Assembly (NCBI GenBank): GCA_003153775.1
Contig: PMBI01000083.1
Coordinates: 123,668 to 187,667, forward strand
Length of the DNA stretch: 64,000 nt
Reading direction: 5' to 3'
DNA from: Syntrophaceae bacterium
GTDB lineage: Bacteria > Desulfobacterota > Syntrophia > Syntrophales > UBA2185
Shown here: one piece after another, positions 1 through 8,581 of the stretch
Layout of the letters: every line of letters begins with the position of its first letter
Position numbering within the stretch: position 1 is the stretch's first letter
Made by a program: the position numbers and the translations under genes
Notes under the pieces: generated by a model
What the model was told of the DNA's origin: nothing
Seen by the model: the letters and a program-made list of their open reading frames with translations, nothing else
Databases searched by the model: none

Positions 1-664
1 CCTTTTTCATCCGGAACACCTTGGGGAGCGGCCAGGGCGGATCGTAAGTCTCTATACGCTGGACGGCTTTTGGGCTTAAGATGAGCATGCCGTGGGCGGC
101 TTCACCGCCCAGGCATTTCTGCCAGGAATACGTCAGCACGTCCACTTTTGACCAATCGATGGTCATGGCAAATACGGCGCTTGTCGCGTCGCAGATGGAT
201 AACCCTTCACGATCCTTGGGAATCCAGTTCCAGTCGGGGATTCTTACGCCGCTCGTTGTTCCATTCGCAACAAAGACGCAATCATTGGACCAGTCGACTG
301 ACTTGAGATCCGGGATCTTCCCGTAATCTGCCTTGATGGCAGTGGGGTTCAGCTTCAAATGTTTGGTAATATCCGTTGCCCAACCTGAGGAAAAACTCTC
401 CCAGACAAGTACGGTAACAGGCTTGGGCCCTAAGAGCGTCCACATGGCTGCTTCGAAAGCGCCCGTGTCCGATCCCGGCATTATTCCGACAAGGTAATCC
501 TGTGGGATTCCTAGTATCTCTCTGCTTTGGGCGATGGCTTTTACCAGTCTTTCCTTTCCCAGGGACGAGCGATGGGACCTGCCAACCACGGCATTCTTGA
601 GGAAATCAAGACTCCAATGGGGCCTCTTGCTGCAAGGCCCGGAACTAAAATTTGGATTATGCAT
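1..664 (-). CDS. serC: Phosphoserine aminotransferase, 3' part missing at window edge
   Basis: The minus-strand frame opens with ATG at 664 behind a GGGAGATAG ribosome site and runs off the window edge, leaving about 221 codons. The N-terminus carries [11 protein letters not shown], and the region with [13 protein letters not shown] and [11 protein letters not shown] (the lysine expected to hold PLP) matches PLP-dependent phosphoserine aminotransferases, in particular the form found in alphaproteobacteria and methanogens rather than the E. coli form. The family converts 3-phosphohydroxypyruvate and glutamate to phosphoserine in serine biosynthesis. It is divergent from radA. The C-terminal end is not visible, so completeness cannot be judged. 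Confidence 0.85.
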   Translation of the reverse strand, partial: MHNPNFSSGPCSKRPHWSLDFLKNAVVGRSHRSSLGKERLVKAIAQSREILGIPQDYLVGIMPGSDTGAFEAAMWTLLGPKPVTVLVWESFSSGWATDITKHLKLNPTAIKADYGKIPDLKSVDWSNDCVFVANGTTSGVRIPDWNWIPKDREGLSICDATSAVFAMTIDWSKVDVLTYSWQKCLGGEAAHGMLILSPKAVQRIETYDPPWPLPKVFRMKK

Positions 665-751
665 ACTTCACTATCTCCCGATTTTTTTTATAGACGCTGA
701 AATATATCAGCATTGAAATGATTACTCAAGATTTTTTGAATTGGTTTCGTA

Positions 752-780
752 TTGACTGCTGCGTTAAAAAAACATATGTT
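752..780 (+). promoter_or_regulatory. Candidate sigma-70 type promoter for radA
   Basis: TTGACT at 752-757 and TATGTT at 775-780 are separated by exactly 17 bases, placing a start of transcription near 787 and the radA start codon about 30 bases later. Match to consensus is good at -35 and moderate at -10. No experimental support. Confidence 0.45.
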
Positions 781-815
781 CATGCTATATTGGCGTATTG
801 CAAAGGATTATTTAA

Positions 816-2174
816 TTGAAAAAGATCAAGACAGCATTTTTTTGCCAGAACTGCGGCCACCAGTCACTAAAATGGCTGGGCAAGTGTCCCTCGTGCGAGG
901 AATGGAACAGATTTGCCGAGGAAGAAATAAGGGCCATTGATCCTGCGGGTCCCGCGGGCATCGAGTTCAACGAATCCCCCTTGCCCATTGACGAAATCGT
1001 TGCCGATGAAAAAGAAAGAATGACCACGGGGATTGCGGAAATGGACAGGGTTCTGGGCGGCGGTATCGTGAACGGGTCGGTTACCCTCGTCGGCGGCGAC
1101 CCCGGCATCGGCAAATCTACGCTGCTTCTCCAGGTGGTTCATAATCTCGCGGAAAAGAATTTGAAGATCCTCTACATCTCCGGTGAGGAATCGGCAAAGC
1201 AGATAAAGCTCCGGGGCGCGCGGCTCGGGGCCTCATCAAAAAACCTTTTCGTCCTGGTTGAGATAAATCTGGATAACATTGTCAAACATATTAAAGAGAT
1301 CTCACCGAAGGCGGTGGTAATTGATTCCATTCAGACCATGTATTCACCGGTCCTCACGTCCGCGCCGGGAAGCGTCGGACAGGTGAGGGAGTCATCGGCA
1401 CGTCTCATTCTCCTTGCAAAGAAGACAGGCATTCCCGTCTTTCTTGTCGGGCATGTGACGAAGGACGGCTCCATAGCAGGCCCGAAGGTGCTGGAACACA
1501 TGGTGGATACGGTTCTCTATTTCGAAGGGGACTCCAGTCACGCATATCGCATCATCAGGGCCATGAAGAACAGATTCGGGCCGACCAATGAAATCGGCGT
1601 CTTCGAAATGAGGAGCAATGGTTTGATTGAAGTTGCGAACCCCTCGGCATTTTTCCTGACGGAACGGCCGGAAGGGGCGCCGGGGTCCGTGGTTGTGCCG
1701 AGTATTGAAGGGACCAGGCCGATCCTCATAGAGATACAGTCCCTCGTCAATCCCACTAATTTCGGTATGCCGCGCAGGACGACCATCGGGGTGGACCATA
1801 ATCGGGTGGCCTTGCTTGCCGCTGTCATGGATAAGATGTGCGGCTTTCGTCTCAGCGGACATGATATCTTTATCAATGTGGCAGGCGGCATGAAGGTGGA
1901 CGAGCCGGCAGTTGACCTGGGAATTGTTGCATCCATGGCCTCCAGTTTTCTCGACAAGCCTATCGATAAAGGCACCGTGGTATTTGGTGAGGTGGGTCTT
2001 GCAGGCGAGGTGAGGGGCACTTCCCAGATGGATGTCAGGATCAAGGAGGCAGCCCGCATGGGATTTGCGCGCTGCATCATGCCTCAGACCTCTTCCCGAA
2101 ACGGATCCGCAGAAAAAAAGATGGAGTGTTTCAGGGTCAACAGCCTGAAAAAACTCCTGGAATGTCTCTTCTGA
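816..2174 (+). CDS. radA: DNA repair protein RadA (Sms)
   Basis: This 452-residue protein has the full RadA layout. A four-cysteine zinc finger (CQNC and CPSC, about residues 10-27) comes first, then a RecA-like ATPase with Walker A GGDPGIGKST near residue 93, the RadA-specific KNRFG motif near residue 250, and a C-terminal Lon-protease-like domain. RadA is a DnaB-like helicase that acts on branched recombination intermediates. The start is TTG at 816, with AAGGA eight bases upstream; no in-frame ATG gives the zinc finger. The next gene begins two bases after its stop, so the two are probably co-transcribed. Confidence 0.95.
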   Translation: MKKIKTAFFCQNCGHQSLKWLGKCPSCEEWNRFAEEEIRAIDPAGPAGIEFNESPLPIDEIVADEKERMTTGIAEMDRVLGGGIVNGSVTLVGGDPGIGKSTLLLQVVHNLAEKNLKILYISGEESAKQIKLRGARLGASSKNLFVLVEINLDNIVKHIKEISPKAVVIDSIQTMYSPVLTSAPGSVGQVRESSARLILLAKKTGIPVFLVGHVTKDGSIAGPKVLEHMVDTVLYFEGDSSHAYRIIRAMKNRFGPTNEIGVFEMRSNGLIEVANPSAFFLTERPEGAPGSVVVPSIEGTRPILIEIQSLVNPTNFGMPRRTTIGVDHNRVALLAAVMDKMCGFRLSGHDIFINVAGGMKVDEPAVDLGIVASMASSFLDKPIDKGTVVFGEVGLAGEVRGTSQMDVRIKEAARMGFARCIMPQTSSRNGSAEKKMECFRVNSLKKLLECLF

Positions 2175-2176
2175 TT

Positions 2177-2878
2177 ATGCCGAAAAAAATTCTTATTGTT
2201 GATGATGAAAAAGACATCGTGGATCTGATCAGCTACAACCTTGAGAAGGAAGGGTTTGCAGCTCTTAAGGCCTACGACGGGGAAAGCGCCCTCAAACTGG
2301 TTGATACGAAAAAGCCGGACCTGGTCATTCTCGACCTCATGCTTCCCGGCATGAGAGGATTAGAGGTATGCAAATTTATCCGTAAGAACCCGGCAATAGA
2401 AACGCTTCCGATCATCATGCTCACAGCTAAAGGCGATCATGTGGATAAGATATTGGGACTGGAGATGGGCGCAGATGATTACATTACCAAACCTTTCAAC
2501 GTGAGAGAGCTGATTGCGAGAATCCATGCGGTCCTGCGCAGGGCGGAAGGGCGTTCCGATTCTGAGAAGAAGGAACATTTCGCATACAAAGGGCTCCGGT
2601 TTGATTACAGCTCATATGATGTTACCGTGGATGGGAAAAAGGTCGCGCTTGGCCCGACAGAATTGAAACTGCTGCGCTTCCTCACCCAGCATCCCGGCAG
2701 GGTCTACACCAGGGACCAGCTTCTGGACTATGTCTGGGGGGACGAGACTTTCGTTGAACCGCGCACCGTTGATGTCCATATCAGCCGGCTGCGGTTGGCC
2801 ATAGAAAAGGATAAGGATGAGCCGCAGTATATCCTGACCGTCAGGGGGATCGGATATAAATTTGTGGATATGAAATGA
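2177..2878 (+). CDS. Two-component response regulator, OmpR/PhoB family
   Basis: The 233-residue protein consists of a receiver domain (acidic pair near D9-D10, phosphoacceptor D53 in VILDLMLPG, conserved K in ITKPFNVREL) followed by a winged-helix DNA-binding domain (RTVDVHISRLR, VRGIGYKF). This is the PhoB/OmpR architecture and length. I start it at ATG 2177, giving the usual MPKKILIVDDE opening; an in-frame ATG at 2162 would overlap radA by 13 bases, and neither has a clear ribosome site. No histidine kinase gene follows, so the partner and signal are unknown; PhoB-like is a fold-level statement only. Confidence 0.9.
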   Translation: MPKKILIVDDEKDIVDLISYNLEKEGFAALKAYDGESALKLVDTKKPDLVILDLMLPGMRGLEVCKFIRKNPAIETLPIIMLTAKGDHVDKILGLEMGADDYITKPFNVRELIARIHAVLRRAEGRSDSEKKEHFAYKGLRFDYSSYDVTVDGKKVALGPTELKLLRFLTQHPGRVYTRDQLLDYVWGDETFVEPRTVDVHISRLRLAIEKDKDEPQYILTVRGIGYKFVDMK

Positions 2879-2975
2879 GCGTGATACGAAAGATGGCGCG
2901 GCAACTTTTATAGGATCGTTAAGAGTCACACCGCTACGCATAATGGGATTGGATGTGATTGGAAGGAGCGAAGAT

Positions 2976-3464
2976 ATGCACAGATTGATGCGCTTATTGA
3001 TTTTATTTTCTATCTTTTTCTCGTTAGCCGGTGCGTCAATTATCTGCGCCCAGGATCAACAGAAATCATTAGATGACGATTTTCTTCACCAGCTCTTTCT
3101 TTCCGCTAAGGATGGAAGAACGGACAAAGAGACCTTGGTGAAAAAAATAAACAGTCTGGCAAAAGAAGATTTTGATCAGCAGTATAAGGGGAACGTCAAA
3201 AACATAGAGCTGGAAGGCATCTACGAACTTGCTAAAAACTGTTATGTGACCTGCCATACCGCGCAGTTGATGAGCGGGGAGGAGGTTTATCTATTTCATG
3301 CCCACTTATTTGGTAAAATCGAAAACAGTAATGTCCAGATACATGGTCGCGGAAAAGAAGATCTGGCAGAATTTGGCAAATTCATGATGATGAGCGAAAG
3401 CGGGAAAATAAAGTTTATCAGATACTTCTTCAAAACATATGCGAAAATTGAATTGCCTTCGTAA
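2976..3464 (+). CDS. Exported protein of unknown function
   Basis: I do not recognise this 162-residue protein. The start at ATG 2976 is preceded by GGAAGGAG seven bases upstream and yields a typical signal peptide: MHRLMR, a hydrophobic stretch, then a likely signal peptidase I site after the segment ending IICAQ. The mature part is mixed charged and aromatic, with two cysteines in NCYVTCHT that could form a disulfide or bind a ligand. An upstream in-frame ATG at 2943 would bury the ribosome site and spoil the signal peptide. It is probably periplasmic. It follows the response regulator by about 100 bases and may be independent. Confidence 0.6.
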   Translation: MHRLMRLLILFSIFFSLAGASIICAQDQQKSLDDDFLHQLFLSAKDGRTDKETLVKKINSLAKEDFDQQYKGNVKNIELEGIYELAKNCYVTCHTAQLMSGEEVYLFHAHLFGKIENSNVQIHGRGKEDLAEFGKFMMMSESGKIKFIRYFFKTYAKIELPS

Positions 3465-3494
3465 GAAAGGCAACGTCTGAATTGCCCCTGACGG

Positions 3495-3545
3495 CATTGA
3501 CGCTCTCCACAGCACGCTGCGGGCGATATGCTCGCTCCCGAATTC
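3495..3545 (-). repeat. Palindromic dispersed repeat, copy 1
   Basis: Read on the minus strand this starts GAATTCGGGAGCGAGC and contains a CCCGCAGC...GCTGTGG hairpin. It closely resembles the sequence at 22620-22671, which starts GAATTCGGTAGCGAGC and carries a CCCCGC...GCGGGG hairpin, and its second half resembles 22703-22735. It abuts the stop codon of the DUF6125-like gene. REP/BIME-like elements are the nearest known analogy. Confidence 0.55.
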
Positions 3546-4062
3546 ACTTAAAATCGAAATCAAATTCTCCTTCACATAGGCCGCTCTCACGCATCAGACA
3601 TCTTAGTACCTGCGGTGTGACATTGTACCTGACCTTCAGGCTGTCGAACCAGCATTGAAGTCTGTAGATAACACCGCATTCATATTGATCTATAACCCCT
3701 ATCCTTTTTATCCCTTTGTAAGCGAAGCAGTTTCCGGGTTCAAATTGCCAGCGCAGCGTGTTTTCCTTCGGGAAGGATATGGTGATATTCATAAAAGCCG
3801 GTATAAGTAAAGGGGATGCGGCCGCAAAGAAGTCTTTTAACCCCTGAAAATTCTCAATCTGGTTCTCCAGTCCGAGGGCCTTCGTGATCCTGTCGATCTC
3901 CATCGGCGCTAATGATTTTATGGCGGCCTTATTCAGCTCATTCGCCTTTTCTATACCGAAGTTCTTTAAGCAGTGGTAAAACCACATACCGTCGTGGGTC
4001 ATCCAGCACCGGTTCAAAAGGTCGATGATCTCTTCCTTTTGCAGTTCGCGTGGAGCACTCAT
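3544..4062 (-). CDS. DUF6125-like conserved protein
   Basis: The 172-residue protein opens with a segment reading CWMTHDGMWFYHC near residues 19-31. I associate this with the DUF6125 family of anaerobic bacteria; the family label is from memory and not searched. The C-terminal half has CFAYKGIKRIGV and five or so cysteines spread toward the end, including VLRCLMRESGLCEGEF, which could support metal or redox chemistry. No signal peptide or membrane segment is visible, so it should be cytoplasmic. AAAGGA lies about 10 bases before the ATG. It lies downstream of a thioesterase and a CFA synthase on the same strand. Function unknown. Confidence 0.6.
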   Translation of the reverse strand: MSAPRELQKEEIIDLLNRCWMTHDGMWFYHCLKNFGIEKANELNKAAIKSLAPMEIDRITKALGLENQIENFQGLKDFFAAASPLLIPAFMNITISFPKENTLRWQFEPGNCFAYKGIKRIGVIDQYECGVIYRLQCWFDSLKVRYNVTPQVLRCLMRESGLCEGEFDFDFK

Positions 4063-4125
4063 GGGCGCATCCTTTCGTCACGTGTTCTCGTAACCATTCC
4101 TGCATAAGAGGACGGTTCAAGTATC

Positions 4126-4575
4126 TTATAACTTTCTCAATTGAAAGTTACCGTGGACAATGCAGCAGACGTTTCCCTGCTCATCCTTAAGCTCGAAGTC
4201 TACAGACCAGTCCGCCTTACCCGCTTCATCGGCGATTTTCCTGACGCCGTCGACCTCATCAGGAGTCAAAGACGCCGCAATGGTCATATCCGTTGTGGCC
4301 GGTTTCTTGAAGGCAATCGTCATTTCCTTCAAGAGGATATAATATTTCTTATAGTCGAAAGAGGCAAAGAAGAGGATCCCTCCCGCAAAATCCGCGAGCG
4401 AAAAGAGGGCCCCGGCATATACGGTACCGAGGTGATTCACGTTCGGCTCTTTCGGCAGCTTTATTCTTACCGACTGCTTCTCAAGATCGAGGATGCGCAT
4501 GCCCATCTTTTCGACTATCTTGATTGCCTTTTCGAGATAACCGACAAGGTCCTTAAACTCATCGCTGATTGCCAT
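4126..4575 (-). CDS. Hotdog-fold thioesterase-like protein (PaaI/DUF4442 type)
   Basis: The 149-residue protein has the hotdog signature NHLGTVYAGALFSLADFAGG near residues 47-66, typical of DUF4442/PaaI-like acyl-CoA thioesterases, where the first segment lies by the active-site helix. Substrates of this group are acyl- or aryl-CoA thioesters. No signal peptide is visible. GAGGAG precedes the ATG at 4575. It is co-oriented with the CFA synthase upstream and the DUF6125-like gene downstream, but the 217-base gap to cfa makes a single operon uncertain. The precise substrate cannot be inferred. Confidence 0.75.
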   Translation of the reverse strand: MAISDEFKDLVGYLEKAIKIVEKMGMRILDLEKQSVRIKLPKEPNVNHLGTVYAGALFSLADFAGGILFFASFDYKKYYILLKEMTIAFKKPATTDMTIAASLTPDEVDGVRKIADEAGKADWSVDFELKDEQGNVCCIVHGNFQLRKL

Positions 4576-4792
4576 TTGCCAATTCTCCTCAACATGATTT
4601 TATCTTCCCAAGAAAAAGAACAGGTGCGCCGCGAACGCCGGCATCTTTGCCCGCAAGCAAGAATCAACCTCCGGCCATTGCTGCAGTCGTCTGTGCAGTA
4701 TTATCTATCATTACTTGCGGGAGAAATCTACGGCGATATGGCGGGAAATGTGTCAATAGTTTACAAGAAGGGAATGCCCCGTCCTGTGTCAA

Positions 4793-5902
4793 TTATCTGC
4801 ACGAAGGCTGAGGGGTGCCGTATTTGGTAAGGACAATCTGCCAGAGTTGGATGTTCCTGGCGCGAAAGGCCCCTGCACAGGACAGGAGATAATAATCCCA
4901 CATGCGCTTGAACTTCTCGTCATATCTCTTTTTCAGCGTGGTCCACGCTTTCTGAAAGTTCGCATGCCAGGCCAGAAGTGTTTTTTCATAGTGAGGTCCC
5001 AGGTTGTGGAGATCTTCCGCAACGAAAAGACCTTCAACGGCCTTGCTGATCTGCGAGATGCTCGGCAACGTGCCGTTGGGGAATATGTATTTATTGATCC
5101 AGGGATCACATTTTATCTGCGATTCATTGCTGCCGATGGTATGCAGAAGAAAGATACCGGCATCTTTGAGGCAGCGGTGGGCGCTTTTCATAAAGGCTCT
5201 GTAGTTCTTATAGCCAACGTGTTCAAACATTCCGATGGAGACGATCTTGTCGAATGACGCCTGGAGATCACGGTAATCACAGTGTAGAACCTCAACCGGC
5301 AGATCTTTGCAGAATTCTCTTGCATAGCTGATCTGTTTTTCAGATATATTGATGGCCGTAACCTTGCAGCCGTAACGTTCGGCCATGTACTTTGCAAATC
5401 CTCCCCAGCCGCAGCCAATATCCAGGACATTATCGTCTTCGCTGAGATTGATCTTCCTGCAAATCATGTCCATTTTTTTGATCTGTGCTTCGGTTAAGTC
5501 CTCCGTCCCATCGAAATATGCACAGCTATACTGGTTGTACGGGTCGAGGAATGACATAAACAGTTCGTTGTCGAGGTCATAGTGCTGTTCGGCAACAATG
5601 CGGGCGCGTATCTTCGACTGCATATTGAAAAACACGGCTGACAGGAAGGGGGCGAGGAATTTGAAGCTGTCTTTCACTTTTCTTTCCAATCCGCCCGTCA
5701 GGATCTTGCAGACGAATTCATCGAGTTGCGGGCAGTCCCACCATCCTTCCATGTATGACTCACCGAGGCCTAAACTCTTGTCCTGCAGGAGACGCGGGAA
5801 GACACGGTCATCTCTTACGTGCATATCCCATGGACTGCTGCCATTGATGGCAATGCCTGTCGTGGCAAACATTTCTTCAAGCACATATCGCTGTCTGAAC
5901 AT
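4793..5902 (-). CDS. cfa: Cyclopropane-fatty-acyl-phospholipid synthase
   Basis: The 369-residue protein is a class I SAM methyltransferase with motif I VLDIGCGWGGFAKYMAERYG (near residues 160-179), an INISEKQISYA segment and IVSIGMFEHVGYKNY, all characteristic of CFA/mycolic acid synthases. The family adds a methylene group from SAM across double bonds of membrane phospholipid acyl chains. Length is close to the E. coli enzyme (about 380). The ATG at 5902 is preceded by GGGAGGTG at good spacing. It is the first gene of a minus-strand run. Membrane lipid modification fits stress adaptation. Confidence 0.92.
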   Translation of the reverse strand: MFRQRYVLEEMFATTGIAINGSSPWDMHVRDDRVFPRLLQDKSLGLGESYMEGWWDCPQLDEFVCKILTGGLERKVKDSFKFLAPFLSAVFFNMQSKIRARIVAEQHYDLDNELFMSFLDPYNQYSCAYFDGTEDLTEAQIKKMDMICRKINLSEDDNVLDIGCGWGGFAKYMAERYGCKVTAINISEKQISYAREFCKDLPVEVLHCDYRDLQASFDKIVSIGMFEHVGYKNYRAFMKSAHRCLKDAGIFLLHTIGSNESQIKCDPWINKYIFPNGTLPSISQISKAVEGLFVAEDLHNLGPHYEKTLLAWHANFQKAWTTLKKRYDEKFKRMWDYYLLSCAGAFRARNIQLWQIVLTKYGTPQPSCR

Positions 5903-6367
5903 AGCACACCTCCCAATCGATTCTTATGATTTGCGCCTGCTCATCATTTCTTCACCAGAAGCCGATCACCTCCGCGTCACCGTTCAACGAATTCTTTCAG
6001 GGCGACCGCGTTATTAAGCTCCGTCGCCTTGACGGTGTATCTGGAAAAAATCTACAGGGCTGTTGTCATCAATTCAATCAGGCAATCCCTTATTTTTGAA
6101 CGCTAATTCTCTGAGCAATAGATGTCGATGTAAGAATTTTTGAAGCAACAAATCAGTCTACGCCTGATTGCAAATTAATTCATGATGAAGCATTTTGTAA
6201 GAAAGCGCAATGCACTTACAGGCGGCAGGTATTGTTTACGCCGCAGAATGAGAGCCACAGTGTCAATTGCGAAAGCCTTTTTATCAGGAACATTTATACT
6301 TTATTAGGTCTCTAAGCTCATAATCGGGTGGGTCGACACAATAAATCTAAGTTACGAGGAGGATAGT
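5903..6367. other. Divergent intergenic region, 465 bp
   Basis: This separates cfa (minus) from a secreted protein gene (plus) and must hold promoters for both. I found no convincing -35/-10 pair. A short minus-strand frame near 5985-6050 encodes about 20 sensible residues after an in-frame stop and may be a gene remnant, but I could not identify it. GAGGAGGAT at about 6357 serves the plus-strand gene. Confidence 0.5.
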
Positions 6368-6862
6368 ATGAGGAAAACAGCAATATGGATTATGGTAGTT
6401 GCAACGGCTCTTGCGGTGAATATAATGTTTGCTCAGGCGTCATGGGCTCAGGGTGAAAAGTCGCAGGCGTCGGGGTCCACTTTCTCAGTGGGCGCATGGT
6501 CTTTCGGTGTTCCGGGTCCGGTCCATACAGCACTGACGGGAAACGAGGCCATTGTGGTGGAATCAGGCAAGGTGAAGAAAGTTGAAAATATGCCGAGCGT
6601 GAAAGACGGCCTGCAGATGAAATTCGTGACGGATCAGGGCAACAATTATGTTGTCTATATGGGGCCCAAGTGGTTCATGAACAATCAGAAAGTGAAACTC
6701 ATGGCCGGCGATCAGGTTGAAGTAAGGGGTAAGAAGGTTGGCACTTCCATTATTGCCACGGAAATAAGCAAGGGCGAGTGGACAATGAAACTTCGCAATG
6801 AAGAAGATGGTATGCCGACCTGGGAATGCTGCTTCCCCCGTGTGGTAAAGAAATTGCAGTAA
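6368..6862 (+). CDS. Secreted protein, possible OB-fold domain
   Basis: The 164-residue protein has a clear signal peptide (MRKTAIWIM, hydrophobic core, cleavage likely after ASWAQ). The mature part contains GPKWFMNNQKVKLMAGDQVE and VRGKKVG, a beta-rich pattern like the small OB-fold domains seen in periplasmic proteins of Desulfobacterota and magnetosome proteins; that comparison is by eye only. Two adjacent cysteines (ECCFP) sit near the C-terminus. Strong ribosome site GAGGAGGAT before the ATG. It converges on the FDH operon. Specific function unknown. Confidence 0.55.
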   Translation: MRKTAIWIMVVATALAVNIMFAQASWAQGEKSQASGSTFSVGAWSFGVPGPVHTALTGNEAIVVESGKVKKVENMPSVKDGLQMKFVTDQGNNYVVYMGPKWFMNNQKVKLMAGDQVEVRGKKVGTSIIATEISKGEWTMKLRNEEDGMPTWECCFPRVVKKLQ

Positions 6863-6884
6863 AGGACTGCCGACCCACGACGAC

Positions 6885-6903
6885 CCACCCAATTTTTGGG
6901 CGG
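6885..6903. terminator. Small hairpin between convergent genes
   Basis: CCACCCAA and TTGGGCGG are separated by three bases. On the minus strand the stem is complete with one G-U pair, on the plus strand it has one A-C mismatch. It lies between the secreted protein gene and the end of the FDH operon, so it could end either transcript, but no long T tract follows on either side. Confidence 0.3.
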
Positions 6904-6944
6904 CACCTGACTTGTAAGGATCGGACTTGCTCCATCCCTTTTTT

Positions 6945-7610
6945 TCATTGAACAAGCTTCTTCAGCTCTTTCTCGTCCAAATGGAATTCCCTTGCCAGGT
7001 GTTCGGCTGTAGCGCCGGTCTGTTCTATTACTTCCAATATATATTCTTTCAGGGTCGTCTGTTTTTCGCAGTCATTGAAGTAATTCTTGAGCACAAGAGC
7101 GAGCCCTTCGGACGGTATAGTATAGCCCTTCTTTGTCGCTTCCCTCTCACCTGTGTTTTCCGGGATGCCCAAAACTACGATCCTCTCATCGACCACGCTG
7201 TAGCGGATATTATGGACCATCAGGCAACTGCTGAAGCGGACCTCCGCGCCTGCCTTTGTATACAGCACACCGATCTGCAGCCTGTCCGGGAACTTCGGCA
7301 ATAAGTACTTGATTGACACGCCTTTCCTGGTCATGTCCTCGATGGCATCTGCAATATGCCTCGTCATCTTTACATCATCGCCGGACGGAGGTGTACCGGT
7401 GATGCATCCGATGATCTCCTGTTTAGCATCAAGCATTGCCTCCATGATGGATAAGAAGTATTCCTGACGCGTGAGGACTTTTGTTGCCCGTCCAACTTCC
7501 TTGAGCAAGGCGTCTCTCCGTTTTCCCTCATGAATGCCGTAGACGAGAAGCATGATGGTGGCGACAAGCAGCACAGATTCAAGCAGCAGCAGTCCAAATT
7601 CGATGGTCAT
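6945..7610 (-). CDS. Membrane-anchored protein with degenerate PLD-like domain and HTH-like C-terminus
   Basis: The real start is ATG 7610 (MTIEFGLLLLES) with GGAG eight bases upstream; the open frame continues to 8093 but that part is a shadow of the preceding gene. The 221-residue protein has one N-terminal membrane helix (residues 5-24), then a domain with a pattern like phospholipase D-like regulators: AIEDMTRKGVSIKYLLP and later MVHNIRYSVVDERIVVLG, where the usual HxK is replaced by HNIR, so hydrolase activity is doubtful. The last 35 residues (EVIEQTGATAEHLAREF) look like a helix-turn-helix. It is the fourth gene of the FDH operon, 74 bases after the NrfD-like gene. Function inferred only as sensing or regulation. 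Confidence 0.55.
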   Translation of the reverse strand: MTIEFGLLLLESVLLVATIMLLVYGIHEGKRRDALLKEVGRATKVLTRQEYFLSIMEAMLDAKQEIIGCITGTPPSGDDVKMTRHIADAIEDMTRKGVSIKYLLPKFPDRLQIGVLYTKAGAEVRFSSCLMVHNIRYSVVDERIVVLGIPENTGEREATKKGYTIPSEGLALVLKNYFNDCEKQTTLKEYILEVIEQTGATAEHLAREFHLDEKELKKLVQ

Positions 7611-7684
7611 GATAAAGTCTCCGAGAATCGCAGCCGGTTTTACCTGAGCTTCTGAATCCGCTGGGGGAATTTCAGCAAAGCCAT

Positions 7685-8581
7685 CTAGCCCGCCTGCATC
7701 AGGCTGATGCGCAGCAATGCGCCGCCAAAAAGGACGAGCACGGCAGTCAGCATCACGAGCCGGTTTCTGTCCACACCGGGTCTGCCGGCGTACCAGTAGA
7801 GTCCGAGGGGAAAGAGAATCCCAAGGAAAACGGTTCCGCCCCAGAACATGACACCGTAAAATCCGCTCATGATCGGTGCGGCATACTGTCCGGCGACAAC
7901 GATGACGGCGCCGATGATCAAGAGCTCGATGATCATGGAGACACGGTCCACCTTTTCCAGGTGTGAATAAGTTTCGCCGGCCACTCTCTTTTGCCGCGCC
8001 ATCACCAGGATGATAGCGGCCGCCCCCGTCGATGCACCTGACGCGATAAAGAGGGAGCCTAAAAGAGGCGAAGTTGCTTCCCACAGCGGCCACGCTGTGA
8101 CGTTCAGCAACACGCCGGGATAACCAGCCACAAAAAGACCTGTCAGCATTCCGATCACTGCATACGTCTTGCGGGGGAGGCGGTTATAAAGCTTCGCAAA
8201 GGGTGCAAAGGTGAGGCGTCCATTTATAGCCATGATGTTCAGAAACGACAGCAGCGCGAAGCCTCCATAGGCTGTTAGCCCCCATGCCCCCACGGACATA
8301 GGAGATTGCAGGTTGATGTAAGGAATGCCGTCCTTTGAATAGAAGAACAGGTGCCAGAAGCGTTCGGGCCGCCCGAGGTCGGCGATCAACAGGACAGGCG
8401 CTGCCAGGATCAGCGGGAGAGCCAGCGAGAAGGCAACACGGCCGATCTCACGCTGTCTTTCCCCGCCGTATAGTTCGGCCATGGAGCCGATAATATACGC
8501 GCCCGCCGAGACACTGCTGATATAGAAATACAGGCCGACATAGTACCATGGCCAATTTGCGACATGTGTGAAGGGATTCAT
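7685..8581 (-). CDS. NrfD/PsrC-like membrane subunit of formate dehydrogenase
   Basis: The 298-residue protein has about eight hydrophobic segments and the NrfD-family features YVGLYFYISSVSAGAY near the start, DLGRPERFWHLF around residue 70 and SPMSVGAWGL around residue 92. NrfD proteins anchor periplasmic molybdopterin/iron-sulfur complexes and exchange electrons with quinones without carrying heme, unlike the cytochrome b subunit FdnI of E. coli. Its ATG overlaps the stop of the iron-sulfur subunit by four bases, so it is translationally coupled. In a syntroph such a complex could drive menaquinol oxidation coupled to formate production, or the reverse; direction is inference. Confidence 0.88.
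   Translation of the reverse strand: MNPFTHVANWPWYYVGLYFYISSVSAGAYIIGSMAELYGGERQREIGRVAFSLALPLILAAPVLLIADLGRPERFWHLFFYSKDGIPYINLQSPMSVGAWGLTAYGGFALLSFLNIMAINGRLTFAPFAKLYNRLPRKTYAVIGMLTGLFVAGYPGVLLNVTAWPLWEATSPLLGSLFIASGASTGAAAIILVMARQKRVAGETYSHLEKVDRVSMIIELLIIGAVIVVAGQYAAPIMSGFYGVMFWGGTVFLGILFPLGLYWYAGRPGVDRNRLVMLTAVLVLFGGALLRISLMQAG

Noticed and set aside
4141..4830. 229-residue plus-strand ORF
   Set aside because: It is antisense to the thioesterase gene, which has a recognised domain and a ribosome site.
7611..8093. N-terminal extension of the PLD-like gene frame
   Set aside because: Those residues are Arg/His/Gly-rich with no domain sense and lie antiparallel in frame to the NrfD-like gene; a good start with ribosome site exists at 7610.
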